Below, one piece after another: positions 1 through 8,330 of a stretch of DNA of 40,749 nucleotides. The notes beneath the pieces were generated by a model. It saw only the letters and a program-made list of their open reading frames with translations. It did not search any database and was not told the DNA's origin. A program made the position numbers and the translations under genes. The stretch lies in assembly GCA_020630555.1 (NCBI GenBank), contig JAHDBE010000001.1, forward strand, positions 1 to 40,749, given 5' to 3'. This DNA comes from Saprospiraceae bacterium (lineage in GTDB: Bacteria > Bacteroidota > Bacteroidia > Chitinophagales > Saprospiraceae). The stretch's first letter is position 1; every line of letters starts with the position of its first letter.

Positions 1-1
1 C

Positions 2-331
2 GCTTTTTCATACGATGTGCAGCTATTTGATTTAGGTGGAGGTTTAGAAAAATACCTTTATACTTTCACAGTGATCAATTGGTTTACACTAGAAGTTACA
101 GAGGGAACGTGCTTATTCCAAAATGATGGAACGGATATGACTTATAACTTCCCCTTTGAAACTGATGGTTTTGAAATTGGTGGAGAGGGAGTCGTAACTA
201 CAGTTACATCTGGAATCGAGTATTATCATTTTAGTGCCGTAGCAGGTCCTAATGAAATTACAGTTACTGATGGTAATATCTTTAATCCAGACATTACCGA
301 AGTCATTTTAGATATCGTCATAGAAAAATAG
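2..331 (+). CDS. 3' end of an unknown, probably secreted protein (5' end outside window)
   Basis: The reading frame is open from base 2, so the GTG start in the ORF track at 17 is probably not the real start and the gene begins upstream of the window. The visible 109 residues are rich in Thr, Val, Gly and aromatic residues with alternating hydrophobic positions, which suggests a beta-sandwich or Ig-like extracellular domain. I recognise no family and see no C-terminal sorting signal. Only three bases separate its stop from the TTG start of the sigma factor gene, so the two may be cotranscribed. Confidence 0.6.
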   Translation, partial: AFSYDVQLFDLGGGLEKYLYTFTVINWFTLEVTEGTCLFQNDGTDMTYNFPFETDGFEIGGEGVVTTVTSGIEYYHFSAVAGPNEITVTDGNIFNPDITEVILDIVIEK

Positions 332-334
332 GCT

Positions 335-877
335 TTGAATTTTGCAACGATCATAAGCGGCCTAAGACGAAAAGATCATGCATCTTTTAAGGAATTGGTG
401 TACTGCTATAGCAGTAGGCTTATGACCGTTGCACAAATTTATGCTCGTACTGCAGAAGATTCTAAAGATATCTTGCAAGATGCCTTCATCATAATTTTCA
501 GGAAAACTGAAAATTTTGTGGGAGATGAAGAATCAGCCTACCTCGCCTGGATGAAATCTATTGTCCGAAATACAGCAATTAGTCGGTATCAAAGAATGAA
601 GTTTTCAAACGAATTATACGGCGTCGATTATGTTGATCCATATTCTGATCCCGAGGCATATACCCAATTGGGTGAAAAAGAAATTATGAAAATGGTTTTA
701 TCTCTTCCTGATGGCTATCGTCAAGTTTTCGCATTGTATGCCATTGAGGGATTTTCTCACAAAGAAATTGCTGACCAACTAGATATTAAAGAGGGTACAT
801 CTCGCTCCCAATATGTGCGAGCGCGTAAAATGTTACAACACAGAATTGCAGAATATTCTAAAATCGCAACATCATGA
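335..877 (+). CDS. RNA polymerase ECF-type sigma factor (sigma-70 family, RpoE-like)
   Basis: This 180-residue protein has the two-domain layout of extracytoplasmic-function sigma factors. Region 2 is near residues 12-80, with the AEDSKDILQDAFIIIF stretch typical of the -10 recognition and core-binding helices. Region 4 is near residues 118-170, with a helix-turn-helix around GFSHKEIADQLDIKEGTSRS. The TTG start at 335 is used because the next ATG, at residue 30, would cut off the first region 2 helix. The stop overlaps the ATG of the next gene by four bases (ATGA), a sign of translational coupling. It probably directs core polymerase to an envelope-related regulon and is held by the downstream membrane protein; that partnership is inferred from gene order. 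Confidence 0.88.
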   Translation: MNFATIISGLRRKDHASFKELVYCYSSRLMTVAQIYARTAEDSKDILQDAFIIIFRKTENFVGDEESAYLAWMKSIVRNTAISRYQRMKFSNELYGVDYVDPYSDPEAYTQLGEKEIMKMVLSLPDGYRQVFALYAIEGFSHKEIADQLDIKEGTSRSQYVRARKMLQHRIAEYSKIATS

Positions 878-2271
878 ATGATTCACTTAATGATAAAATT
901 CGAAAAGCTTCTGAATCCTTTTCGACGCCAGTGGACGCCGGAGAAATATGGGGCGGTATTGAAGAAAAAATGACCTCTGAAAAAGACAATAGAAGATTCC
1001 TCTGGCTTTTTCTTTTTGGTCTAATTATCCTAAGCTTTGGAGGTATTTCTTATTCTGTTATATATAATGATCACGATAATTTAAGCGAAAACTACAACCA
1101 AACGATTACTACTAACTCCAATCGGTCACCGCAATCAAACACTGAATATGAATCCTCGAGTAGTATGAATTCGATTGAGGGAAATGCCTTAGATCAAGAA
1201 AAAATAGCTTCTGAATTCAATAGCGAAAACGTAGAAAAAAACTTTGACCAAGATTTTAAAACCTCGACTAAAGAATCCGTAAAAATACCTGAGGTTTCGA
1301 GTGGTAATGGATTTATAAAAAACCAAGTAAACCAACATCCTATTGCCCAGAACGGAAACGCAAATTATACATCGCAAGAAGAAAGGAAAGTTGATCACAG
1401 AATTCACTTAATCTCTAAGACAAACCCTGTTCTATTGACGAAAGTCAAAGAAAATAATAATAGAAAAACAACAACAGTTGAGCTAATCCCTTTATCACTA
1501 GCTTCAATAAATAAAACTCCACGAGCGATTAGCCTAGAGACTAATGTGGTAGAGCTGAAAAATAACAGAAGGGATAGAAAGTGGCACATCGGGACTTGGG
1601 CGGTAAACTCCTCCTTTGGGATATGGCATAAAAATTATTCTACAGATTTTATGTCCGATCATATCGACTCAAGAAGCTCTACGGAGTCTTCATTAGAATA
1701 TTATAGTTTAGGCATTGAAAAACCAGTTTGGGATTACTCTAACTTTAATTTCTATTTCGGAATAAATTATCGACGATTAAATGAAGAATTCACATGGTCC
1801 GGCTCCTATAAAATATTAGAGGAAGGGACATATATCGATACGATTTTAATAAATGCACCCGGAGACACGAGTGTATCTTATGTAAATGGACTCTATGAAA
1901 CTAGAGTTGATCGGGACATGAAGGTATATAATCATTATAATCAGTTTGAAATACCCTTTGGGGTAAGGTACCGTATTAAACTTAGTTCTGGAGATGTGTC
2001 CTTTGGCATCAATTCAGCGGTGCAACTACATCAAAAAGTTTCTGGGTATTTCTTAAATTTCGAAGGCATACCAAATCAATATTCACAGGGATTTTCTTTC
2101 ACAAGTTTTCGAACTATGGGTCTTCAAATGCTATATCATCATCAATTCTCCGAAAGAACAAAATTTAGAATAGGAGGAGAATTTATTCGTATGGCGTCAC
2201 AAGATGAAAAAGATAGAACAGCACACTTTAATTTAATTGGAATTAATACCGCTTTCCTTCATCGCTTCTAA
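874..2271 (+). CDS. Membrane-anchored anti-sigma-like protein with C-terminal outer-membrane barrel-like domain
   Basis: The 465-residue product reads as four parts. Residues 1-41 are a charged cytoplasmic stretch with an EIWGGIEEKM motif resembling the N-termini of Bacteroidota anti-sigma proteins. Residues 42-63 are a single hydrophobic helix preceded by Arg-Arg, giving an N-in orientation. Residues 65-235 are an Asn/Ser/Lys-rich low-complexity linker. Residues 237-465 show alternating polar and hydrophobic strands with many aromatics and end in Phe (FLHRF), as in PorT-like outer-membrane barrels. The gene overlaps the ECF sigma gene by four bases, so a role in controlling it is likely. The C-terminal part could instead be a soluble periplasmic beta domain. 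The domain reading is by eye. Confidence 0.65.
   Translation: MNDSLNDKIRKASESFSTPVDAGEIWGGIEEKMTSEKDNRRFLWLFLFGLIILSFGGISYSVIYNDHDNLSENYNQTITTNSNRSPQSNTEYESSSSMNSIEGNALDQEKIASEFNSENVEKNFDQDFKTSTKESVKIPEVSSGNGFIKNQVNQHPIAQNGNANYTSQEERKVDHRIHLISKTNPVLLTKVKENNNRKTTTVELIPLSLASINKTPRAISLETNVVELKNNRRDRKWHIGTWAVNSSFGIWHKNYSTDFMSDHIDSRSSTESSLEYYSLGIEKPVWDYSNFNFYFGINYRRLNEEFTWSGSYKILEEGTYIDTILINAPGDTSVSYVNGLYETRVDRDMKVYNHYNQFEIPFGVRYRIKLSSGDVSFGINSAVQLHQKVSGYFLNFEGIPNQYSQGFSFTSFRTMGLQMLYHHQFSERTKFRIGGEFIRMASQDEKDRTAHFNLIGINTAFLHRF
1435..1448. repeat. Palindrome copy TTGACGAAAGTCAA (perfect, AC/GT variant)
   Basis: A five-base perfect stem around a GAAA loop, inside the anti-sigma-like gene, read in frame as Leu-Thr-Lys-Val-Lys. 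It has the same loop and codon phase as the TTGGCGAAAGCCAA copies, with one compensated base change in each arm. Confidence 0.6.
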
Positions 2272-2380
2272 TCAGGTTACTTTATGCCATAGTTTTTCGT
2301 CAAAAGGACATATGTTAAATTGATCATATCGAGATCGTAATATTTGATCTCATATTATGGATTGAATAACTTACCCGTAA

Positions 2381-2399
2381 ATTGAGAATAAGTCTCAAT
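2381..2399. promoter_or_regulatory. Inverted repeat ATTGAGA-N5-TCTCAAT before the lipoprotein gene
   Basis: A seven-base perfect inverted repeat with a five-base spacer ends 17 bases before the ATG of the small lipoprotein gene. A second six-base repeat, GAGATC...GATCTC, lies at 2331-2351. Neither is followed by a T-run, so they look more like an operator or a 5' leader hairpin than a terminator. The rest of the 145-base gap shows nothing clear. Confidence 0.35.
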
Positions 2400-2416
2400 G
2401 GAATAAATTTTGACGA

Positions 2417-2863
2417 ATGAAATATCTATTTGTTGTGCTGTTGATTTCAGCATTTTTATGGACCTCTTGTAAGTCCAAAGAAATTATACACTATACGCCC
2501 GAAACCTTTGAAGGTGAAATTATATCCTTTGGAAACAGGGGTGGTTTCGCGGGTTCTGAAACAAGATATACCATCCTTTCAAATGGTCAAATTTTTAAAT
2601 CCCATAGACGGGATAGTCGTGAAATTGAAAGATTAGACGAAAAAACCGTTAAGCAGCTTTTTCAGAATCTAAACAACCTAGGTTTAATGGATGAAGAAAT
2701 CGATAATCCAGGAAATCTTTCCATGTTTATGGATTACTCAAATGGAGATAAAACTAAAAAGTGGCTCTGGGGTGGACAATCAAAGAATCCATCTGAGAAT
2801 CTAAAAATGTATGCAAGAATGTTATGGCGCCTCGCCAAAGAACAAGAAAAAGCCCTTCAATAA
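2417..2863 (+). CDS. Small hypothetical lipoprotein
   Basis: This 148-residue protein begins with a lipoprotein signal peptide: a Lys, a hydrophobic core, and a lipobox ending at Cys18 in LWTSC. The mature part has an FEGEIISFGNRGGFAG segment and then a strand-rich region describing a response to a threshold (YTILSNGQIFKS), which recalls small Bacteroidota lipoproteins of unknown function. I do not recognise a named family with confidence. It sits 15 bases before the M4 peptidase gene on the same strand, so the two may be transcribed together. Confidence 0.7.
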   Translation: MKYLFVVLLISAFLWTSCKSKEIIHYTPETFEGEIISFGNRGGFAGSETRYTILSNGQIFKSHRRDSREIERLDEKTVKQLFQNLNNLGLMDEEIDNPGNLSMFMDYSNGDKTKKWLWGGQSKNPSENLKMYARMLWRLAKEQEKALQ

Positions 2864-2878
2864 ATCGAAATCACAATT

Positions 2879-5800
2879 ATGAAAATCAAGTTCACTTTAC
2901 TCTTTTCTCTAATATTTGTATTAACATCTAATGCGCAGTTTAAATCAAAGCAGCTTAAAGAAGTTCAGAATCTAGAACCGTCACAAGCTGTTTCTAAGCC
3001 TTCTAATCTTGAATTTCAAGAACCAAAATTTAATGAAGATCTGTTTGAGCTTCTTCATGATGCACGAACATTTAGTCATCCTCAAAAAGACTTTAAGGTC
3101 GTATCATATGATGAAAATGGTCAGCCTAGATTCCTAAAATCTAAAACAGAGTTTCCTTATGAAGGAAGAGAAAACGCCCTACAAGAATTACGAGATTTTA
3201 TTACATCGGCAGAGCCTTCTTTAGGGTTTAAAGATGAAGAAAATGAATTTGTATTACTCAAATCGTGGACCGATGAGCTAGGTATGGATCACTTTAAATG
3301 CCAACAGGTTTTTAAAGACATTCCCGTGTATGGTGCTGAATTTATCGTTCATGGTAACCAATCCATATTTAACTCCTTATTAGGTAAAACTTATCCAACA
3401 CCTAAATTGGTTTCGACTGTTCCGACTTTGGATCGCGCACAATTATTAAACACTGTGGAGGAAGAATTTGGTCCAATTACTACCCTAAATCCTGATCAAG
3501 AAAAATTAGTCGGAGAGCGTTATAATGCCACACTTGTTATTTATCATTTAGACCAAAATAAGAATAACGAACACCTGGCATATCACGTGAGCTTTTATCC
3601 AGATGTAATTCACAGATATGAATTAATAATTGATGCACATTCAGGAGAAATTCTAAAAAAGTATACGGGCACATGTAAATTGCATTGTACCCATACTGGA
3701 CATGTACATGCTGCAGAATCGGCTTATCCTAAAAAAGACGAATTGAAAACAAGTCTTATGGACGGTCCGGCTACAGCCAATGCGCTCGATTTAAATAATG
3801 TGAACCGCTTAATAAATACATGGGAGGTAGGTTTGGATTATGTTCTTGTAGATGCGTCTAGAACAATGTTTAACGGTGCCCAATCCGTCATGCCGAATGA
3901 GCCTGTAGGTGTCATTTGGACGGTGGATGGCGGAAATGATTCTCCTCAAAACTCAAATTTTCAGATTGCTCATAATGTATCCAGTAATAATACTTGGAAC
4001 AACCAGCAGATAGCCGTTTCTGCTCACTTTAACGCGGGTGAAGCTTACGAATATTTTAAATCTGAATTCGGACGAGAATCCATTAACGGCATGGGAGGAA
4101 ACATTGTCTCTATAATCAATGTCACTGAGCCTAATGGTCAAGGTATGGATAATGCCTTTTGGAATGGATATGCTATGTTCTATGGTAATGGAGATTTTGC
4201 TTTTACAAGTCCGCTTGCCAAAAGTCTTGACGTCGCCGCTCACGAAATGAGCCACGGTGTGATTCAAGCCACTGCAAACTTAGAATACTATGGTGAGTCT
4301 GGTGCTATTAACGAATCCTATGCCGATATTTTTGGAGCCATGGTGGACGGCGATGGATCGGATTGGTTAATTGGAGAAGATGTAGTAAACACTGGTATTT
4401 TTACTGGAGGTGCTCTTCGGAATATGCAGGATCCACATAACGGACAGTCTACCAATAATTTTAATGATGGATGGCAACCTAAAAAGGTTTCCGAAATGTA
4501 CAATGGTCAGGAAGATAATGCCGGGGTACATTGGAATAGTGGTATTCCTAATCACGCGTACTACTTATTCGCGACTGAGGTTGGGACACACAAAGCGGAG
4601 CGTGTATTTTATCGCGCTTTGGAAAATTATCTGACCATGTCTTCACAGTTTGTAGACCTAAGGATCGCTACAGAACAGGCAGTCCAAGATTTATATGGTC
4701 AAGCCGAATTAAACGCACTTCAAAATGCGTTTGATCAAGTAGAAATTTTTGGAGGAGAAGGTGGAAATTACCAAAATGATCTCGAAGAAAATCCCGGAAA
4801 TGATTATATCGTTTTTACCGGCCAAGACAAAGATAGATTGGGACTGATAACTGATGAAGCCACTGTAGCCGCCGATCCTTTAACCCAAAACAATCCCATT
4901 AGTCGACCTAGCGTCACAGATGATGGGTCGGTCATCCTTTATGTTGCTGATGATAAAATGATTCATGCCATCGTTATCGATTGGGATAATGCCATGTTCG
5001 AACAACAAGTCGTTAGTTCTGATCCGATCTGGCGAAATGTCGTGATCTCACGCGATGGAAGGAGATTTGCAGCGCTAACAGAAGATTTTGATAATAAAGT
5101 ATGGGTGTACGATTTCGTCGTAGAAGGCTGGAATGAGTTCGAATTATTTAATCCGACGACGAGTAGTTCTGGAGCGACAACTGGCGATGTTCTATACGCG
5201 GATGCGATGGAGTTTGACCACTCTGGGGAGTCCCTTATTTATGATGCACTAAACGAAATATCTGGACAGTCTGGCCAGACCATCGAGTATTGGGATGTCG
5301 GGTTTTTAAAGGTATGGAACTCTGAAGCGGATATTTTTTCTTTAGGTCAGATCAATAAACTGTTTTCTCAGTTACCCGAAAATGTAAGCGTTGGGAATCC
5401 GACTTTCAGTCATAATTCACCTTATATCGTCGCATTTGATGTGCTAGATAATGGTGAGTATGGTCTCATAGGGTATAATATCGAAACAGGAGATGCTGGG
5501 CTGATTTACGAAAATTCAGGCTTGAGTTATCCAAGTTATTCAAGGCTCGATGACCGCGTTATTTTTAATGCACCCTGGGCACAAGGTATCGACCTCGGAA
5601 TAGTCTCTCTTCAAGGGGACAAAATTACTGCCGTACCAAATAGTGAAGCCTTGTTTTTCGAGGAGGGCCAAATTGCCGTGTGGTTTGCTAATGGAGATCG
5701 TTCTCTTGTAAATACTAATGAGATCCAGATTGATGATTTATCCATAAAAGTGGCACCTAATCCAGTAACGGATGTTCTACAAATAGATTTTGACGCCTTG

Positions 5801-5986
5801 GCTTTCGCCAATGTTAAAGTACAATTACTTAATAGTCAGGGTCAGATAATTTCTTCTGAACGATTTGACTTACGTCAAAGTCAAAAAACAAGAACCATAG
5901 ATATGCAATCTCTACCTAGCGGAATGTATTATCTTCATATTTGGAATGGCAATACTAATAAAGCCATTCCATTAGTGAAGATTTAA
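2879..5986 (+). CDS. Secreted M4 (thermolysin-family) metallopeptidase with propeller-like region and T9SS sorting domain
   Basis: The 1035-residue protein is a secreted zinc endopeptidase. It has a signal peptide (about 1-19) and an FTP/PepSY-type propeptide (about 75-265). The M4 catalytic domain spans about 305-625, with zinc ligands His455 and His459 and general base Glu456 in AAHEMSHG, the third ligand Glu479 in AINESYAD, and the transition-state His551 in GVHWNSG. The part from about 640 to 940 shows repeated strand units such as SRPSVTDDGSVILYVAD and FSHNSPYIVAFD, like a TolB/PD40-type beta-propeller. Residues 950-1035 (KVAPNPVTDVLQ to GMYYLHIW) are a type A T9SS C-terminal domain, implying export across the outer membrane and removal of that domain. 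The propeptide is expected to inhibit and help fold the enzyme. The propeller assignment is by eye. Confidence 0.93.
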   Translation: MKIKFTLLFSLIFVLTSNAQFKSKQLKEVQNLEPSQAVSKPSNLEFQEPKFNEDLFELLHDARTFSHPQKDFKVVSYDENGQPRFLKSKTEFPYEGRENALQELRDFITSAEPSLGFKDEENEFVLLKSWTDELGMDHFKCQQVFKDIPVYGAEFIVHGNQSIFNSLLGKTYPTPKLVSTVPTLDRAQLLNTVEEEFGPITTLNPDQEKLVGERYNATLVIYHLDQNKNNEHLAYHVSFYPDVIHRYELIIDAHSGEILKKYTGTCKLHCTHTGHVHAAESAYPKKDELKTSLMDGPATANALDLNNVNRLINTWEVGLDYVLVDASRTMFNGAQSVMPNEPVGVIWTVDGGNDSPQNSNFQIAHNVSSNNTWNNQQIAVSAHFNAGEAYEYFKSEFGRESINGMGGNIVSIINVTEPNGQGMDNAFWNGYAMFYGNGDFAFTSPLAKSLDVAAHEMSHGVIQATANLEYYGESGAINESYADIFGAMVDGDGSDWLIGEDVVNTGIFTGGALRNMQDPHNGQSTNNFNDGWQPKKVSEMYNGQEDNAGVHWNSGIPNHAYYLFATEVGTHKAERVFYRALENYLTMSSQFVDLRIATEQAVQDLYGQAELNALQNAFDQVEIFGGEGGNYQNDLEENPGNDYIVFTGQDKDRLGLITDEATVAADPLTQNNPISRPSVTDDGSVILYVADDKMIHAIVIDWDNAMFEQQVVSSDPIWRNVVISRDGRRFAALTEDFDNKVWVYDFVVEGWNEFELFNPTTSSSGATTGDVLYADAMEFDHSGESLIYDALNEISGQSGQTIEYWDVGFLKVWNSEADIFSLGQINKLFSQLPENVSVGNPTFSHNSPYIVAFDVLDNGEYGLIGYNIETGDAGLIYENSGLSYPSYSRLDDRVIFNAPWAQGIDLGIVSLQGDKITAVPNSEALFFEEGQIAVWFANGDRSLVNTNEIQIDDLSIKVAPNPVTDVLQIDFDALAFANVKVQLLNSQGQIISSERFDLRQSQKTRTIDMQSLPSGMYYLHIWNGNTNKAIPLVKI
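5798..5811. repeat. Palindrome copy TTGGCTTTCGCCAA (perfect)
   Basis: A perfect five-base stem around TTTC, near the 3' end of the peptidase gene, read as Leu-Ala-Phe-Ala-Asn. It falls within the T9SS sorting domain coding region. Confidence 0.7.
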
Positions 5987-5988
5987 TC

Positions 5989-6987
5989 TTGTTAGACAGA
6001 ATAAAGCAAAAAATATTAATCATTCGATTCAGTTCAATAGGAGATGTTATCTTAACTTCTCCTATTGTTCGTTGTGTCAAGGAGCAATTAGATCCTGAAC
6101 TGCATTTCTTGACAAAATCTTCTATGAGATCATTATTGGAATCCAATCCACATCTGGATAAGATTCATTTATTTAAGGATAATTTTCCAGAATGTATCGA
6201 AGAATTAAAAAGAGAGCGTTTTGATTTTGTGATAGATCTGCATAATAATTTGAGAAGTAAGCGATTTATACGTGCGTTAAATGTTAAGTCCTACAGTTTT
6301 TATAAAGCGAATCTGGAAAAGTGGTTGAAAGTCAATTTAAAATGGGATCGACTACCGAAGAAACATTTAGTAGATCGTTATTTTGAAGGGTTAAAAGAAC
6401 TTGGAGTTGATAATGACGGATTAGGACTCGAATACCATCTTACAAACGAGGATATAACATTGGCGAAAGCCGAAGTAAATCAAGAGAAATTTATTACCGC
6501 CTGTCTCGGGGCCTCCTTTGGAACTAAACGCATTCCTAAAGAAAAATGGATAAAGTGGCTGGAAGCGTCCCCTCTACCCGTAGTGCTACTCGGAGGAAAG
6601 GATGTAACCGAATTATCTAACATTATTGAAAAGATAATAGGCAAATCTATCATTAACCTCGTTGGAAAAGTAAAACTTGGGACGACCGCGGCACTGATAG
6701 AAATGTCTTCTTTGTGTATTTCAGGGGATACGGCGACAATGCATATGGCTGCTGCGTTTAAAACTCCGTTGTTCAGTGTTTGGGGGAATACTATTCCTGA
6801 ATTTGGGATGTTTCCTTATTACGGTAATTCCTCAGCTCACAATATAGATTTTGAAGTTAAAGATTTGCCATGTAGGCCCTGTTCTAAATTAGGACATGAT
6901 ACCTGTCCTAAATCACACTTCAAATGCATGATGGAAATTGATGATTCTAGATTAATTACCGAACTGCATCGACGAATTAATTCTTAG
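5989..6987 (+). CDS. Glycosyltransferase family 9 (heptosyltransferase-like)
   Basis: This 332-residue protein is a GT-B fold family 9 glycosyltransferase, the group of ADP-heptose:LPS heptosyltransferases. The N-terminal ILIIRFSSIGDVILTSPIV is the diagnostic first strand and loop. The C-terminal domain has GKVKLGTTAALIEMSSLCISGDT followed by HMAAAFKTPLFSVWGNT, the family's nucleotide-sugar binding region. A Cys-rich end (CRPCSKLGHDTCPKSHFKC) is common in Bacteroidota members. The start is TTG, two bases after the peptidase stop, which keeps the family's N-terminus; no nearby in-frame ATG would. It probably acts at the cytoplasmic face in lipopolysaccharide or other surface glycan assembly; the exact sugar cannot be told. 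Confidence 0.88.
   Translation: MLDRIKQKILIIRFSSIGDVILTSPIVRCVKEQLDPELHFLTKSSMRSLLESNPHLDKIHLFKDNFPECIEELKRERFDFVIDLHNNLRSKRFIRALNVKSYSFYKANLEKWLKVNLKWDRLPKKHLVDRYFEGLKELGVDNDGLGLEYHLTNEDITLAKAEVNQEKFITACLGASFGTKRIPKEKWIKWLEASPLPVVLLGGKDVTELSNIIEKIIGKSIINLVGKVKLGTTAALIEMSSLCISGDTATMHMAAAFKTPLFSVWGNTIPEFGMFPYYGNSSAHNIDFEVKDLPCRPCSKLGHDTCPKSHFKCMMEIDDSRLITELHRRINS
6460..6473. repeat. Palindrome copy TTGGCGAAAGCCGA (near-perfect)
   Basis: A copy with one mismatch in the right arm, inside the glycosyltransferase gene, read in frame as Leu-Ala-Lys-Ala-Glu. Confidence 0.5.
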
Positions 6988-7020
6988 TTTAAAACTTTTG
7001 ATCTGATCATATGTGTTATA

Positions 7021-7034
7021 TTGGCGAAAGCCTA
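7021..7034. repeat. Intergenic palindrome copy TTGGCGAAAGCCTA
   Basis: This is the only clearly non-coding copy of the palindrome, 30 bases before the SPFH gene. It overlaps a weak promoter-like TATATTGG (7017-7024) that has TTTG 16 bases upstream, so it could lie at the transcription start. Confidence 0.45.
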
Positions 7035-7063
7035 TTAACTGTTTTTTCATAAAAAGATAGATT

Positions 7064-7915
7064 ATGTCATTTAAGCAGGGAAACAACCCAACATTTGTCA
7101 ATCAAGGCAAACTCATTAAATATGCGATTTTTGCATTTTTATTTTTATTCATATTCGCTATTCTCACCAATACGACCTTCCTCACTATAGATCCCGGGAA
7201 GAAAGGCGTCATTTTTAAACGTTTCGCGGGGGGATTGGACAAAGAACAAGTGTATGATCAAGGCTTCCATGTTATTATGCCATGGAACAAAATGTATATC
7301 TACGATGTACGTACAAATGAAGGCCAAGAGAAAATGCAAGTTCTCTCAAAAAATGGATTGAATATCGAAGTGGAATTATCCTATAGATTTATGCCCAAAC
7401 CGGATAAAATTGGATATCTACACGATGAAATTGGATCAGATTATTTACGACGAATAATTGTTCCCGAAATTCGCTCGGCAACCAGAGAGGTTATAGGTAA
7501 ATATCTTCCTGAAGAACTTTATTCGACAAAAAGAGAAGCGATACAAGACGAAATTTTTAATCGTACCTCTGAGGCTGTAGGATCAAAGTATATTACCATT
7601 GATGCTATTTTGATCAGAGAAGTTACATTGCCTCCTAAATTAAGAGCGGCTATAGAACAAAAGTTAGAAGAAGAGCAGATGGCCTTTCAATACGAATTTA
7701 AATTAGATAGAGAACGTAAAGAGGCGGAAAGAAAAATTATCGAGGCTCAAGCAAAAGCGGACGCCAACAAAATTCTAAACGCATCATTAACTAGTAAAAT
7801 ATTACAGGATAAAGGAATTGAAGCCACTCTCGAATTAGCTAATTCACAAAATTCCAAAGTTATAATTGTTGGAAGTGGGGAAGGAGGCTTACCTTTGATC
7901 CTCGGAAACCAATAA
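7064..7915 (+). CDS. SPFH/band 7 domain protein (prohibitin family)
   Basis: This 283-residue membrane protein has a short cytoplasmic N-terminus and one hydrophobic anchor (about 19-40). An SPFH domain follows, starting at TTFLTIDPGKKGVIFKRFAGG and running to about residue 205, with PEIRSATREVIGKY and ITIDAILIREVTLPP being typical of prohibitins. Residues 205-255 form a Glu/Lys/Arg-rich coiled coil ending in the SPFH tail (NSKVIIVGSGEGGLPLIL). Such proteins oligomerise into membrane cages and often modulate FtsH-type proteases. There is no protease gene beside it here. It stands alone and is followed by a terminator. Confidence 0.9.
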   Translation: MSFKQGNNPTFVNQGKLIKYAIFAFLFLFIFAILTNTTFLTIDPGKKGVIFKRFAGGLDKEQVYDQGFHVIMPWNKMYIYDVRTNEGQEKMQVLSKNGLNIEVELSYRFMPKPDKIGYLHDEIGSDYLRRIIVPEIRSATREVIGKYLPEELYSTKREAIQDEIFNRTSEAVGSKYITIDAILIREVTLPPKLRAAIEQKLEEEQMAFQYEFKLDRERKEAERKIIEAQAKADANKILNASLTSKILQDKGIEATLELANSQNSKVIIVGSGEGGLPLILGNQ

Positions 7916-7943
7916 GTTTCTAAGAATTATTAATAGGGTGTCT

Positions 7944-7984
7944 AGGTCGGATTCAATGTATTGAATTCGGCCTTTTCTTTTTTA
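7944..7984 (+). terminator. Rho-independent terminator after the SPFH gene
   Basis: A 14-base arm AGGTCGGATTCAAT pairs with ATTGAATTCGGCCT (two G:U pairs) and is followed by TTTTCTTTTTT on the plus strand. It lies between two convergent genes, and its T-run overlaps the stop codon of the DUF3303-like gene. Confidence 0.85.
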
Positions 7985-8257
7985 ATGAGAATTTAGAATT
8001 TCGTCCCGCGCTTGTATTGAGGATATGACAGGAATGACTTCAAAATCAGTTAAGTCACTCCACTTATTTATCCATTCATCAATATACTCCCTTTTAGGTC
8101 TTTGCATGATTTGATAACAAACAGACTTGTCTAATGTCACCCAACTATTGATATACTGAACCCCCTCTGGAAGTAATCTACCCTGTGTATTAAATCTGTG
8201 ATATACCTCGTCCGTTTTACCTTTTTTAAAACGCTCTATTTTCATATACGTTTTCAT
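7982..8257 (-). CDS. DUF3303-like small protein
   Basis: The 91-residue protein opens with MKIERFKKGKTDEVYHRF, continues with GRLLPEGVQYINSWV, and ends with EWINKWSDLTDFEVIPVIS. This is the pattern I associate with the DUF3303 family, small ferredoxin-like alpha/beta proteins of unknown function. The start could be ATG at 8257 or the second Met at residue 5. It lies 73 bases downstream of the hydrolase gene on the same strand and may be cotranscribed with it. No catalytic residues can be assigned. Confidence 0.75.
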   Translation of the reverse strand: MKTYMKIERFKKGKTDEVYHRFNTQGRLLPEGVQYINSWVTLDKSVCYQIMQRPKREYIDEWINKWSDLTDFEVIPVISSIQARDEILNSH

Positions 8258-8330
8258 ATCACTCGAATTGATTAAGTAGTCACTGAAATCAATAAAACCC
8301 CAAGTTTTTATGCACTAGGATACCCTAATT

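Noticed and set aside
3953-4267. Minus-strand ORF of 104 residues inside the M4 peptidase gene
   Set aside because: It is a shadow of a strongly conserved catalytic domain and has no family features. Other antisense ORFs in the ribosomal genes were rejected for the same reason.
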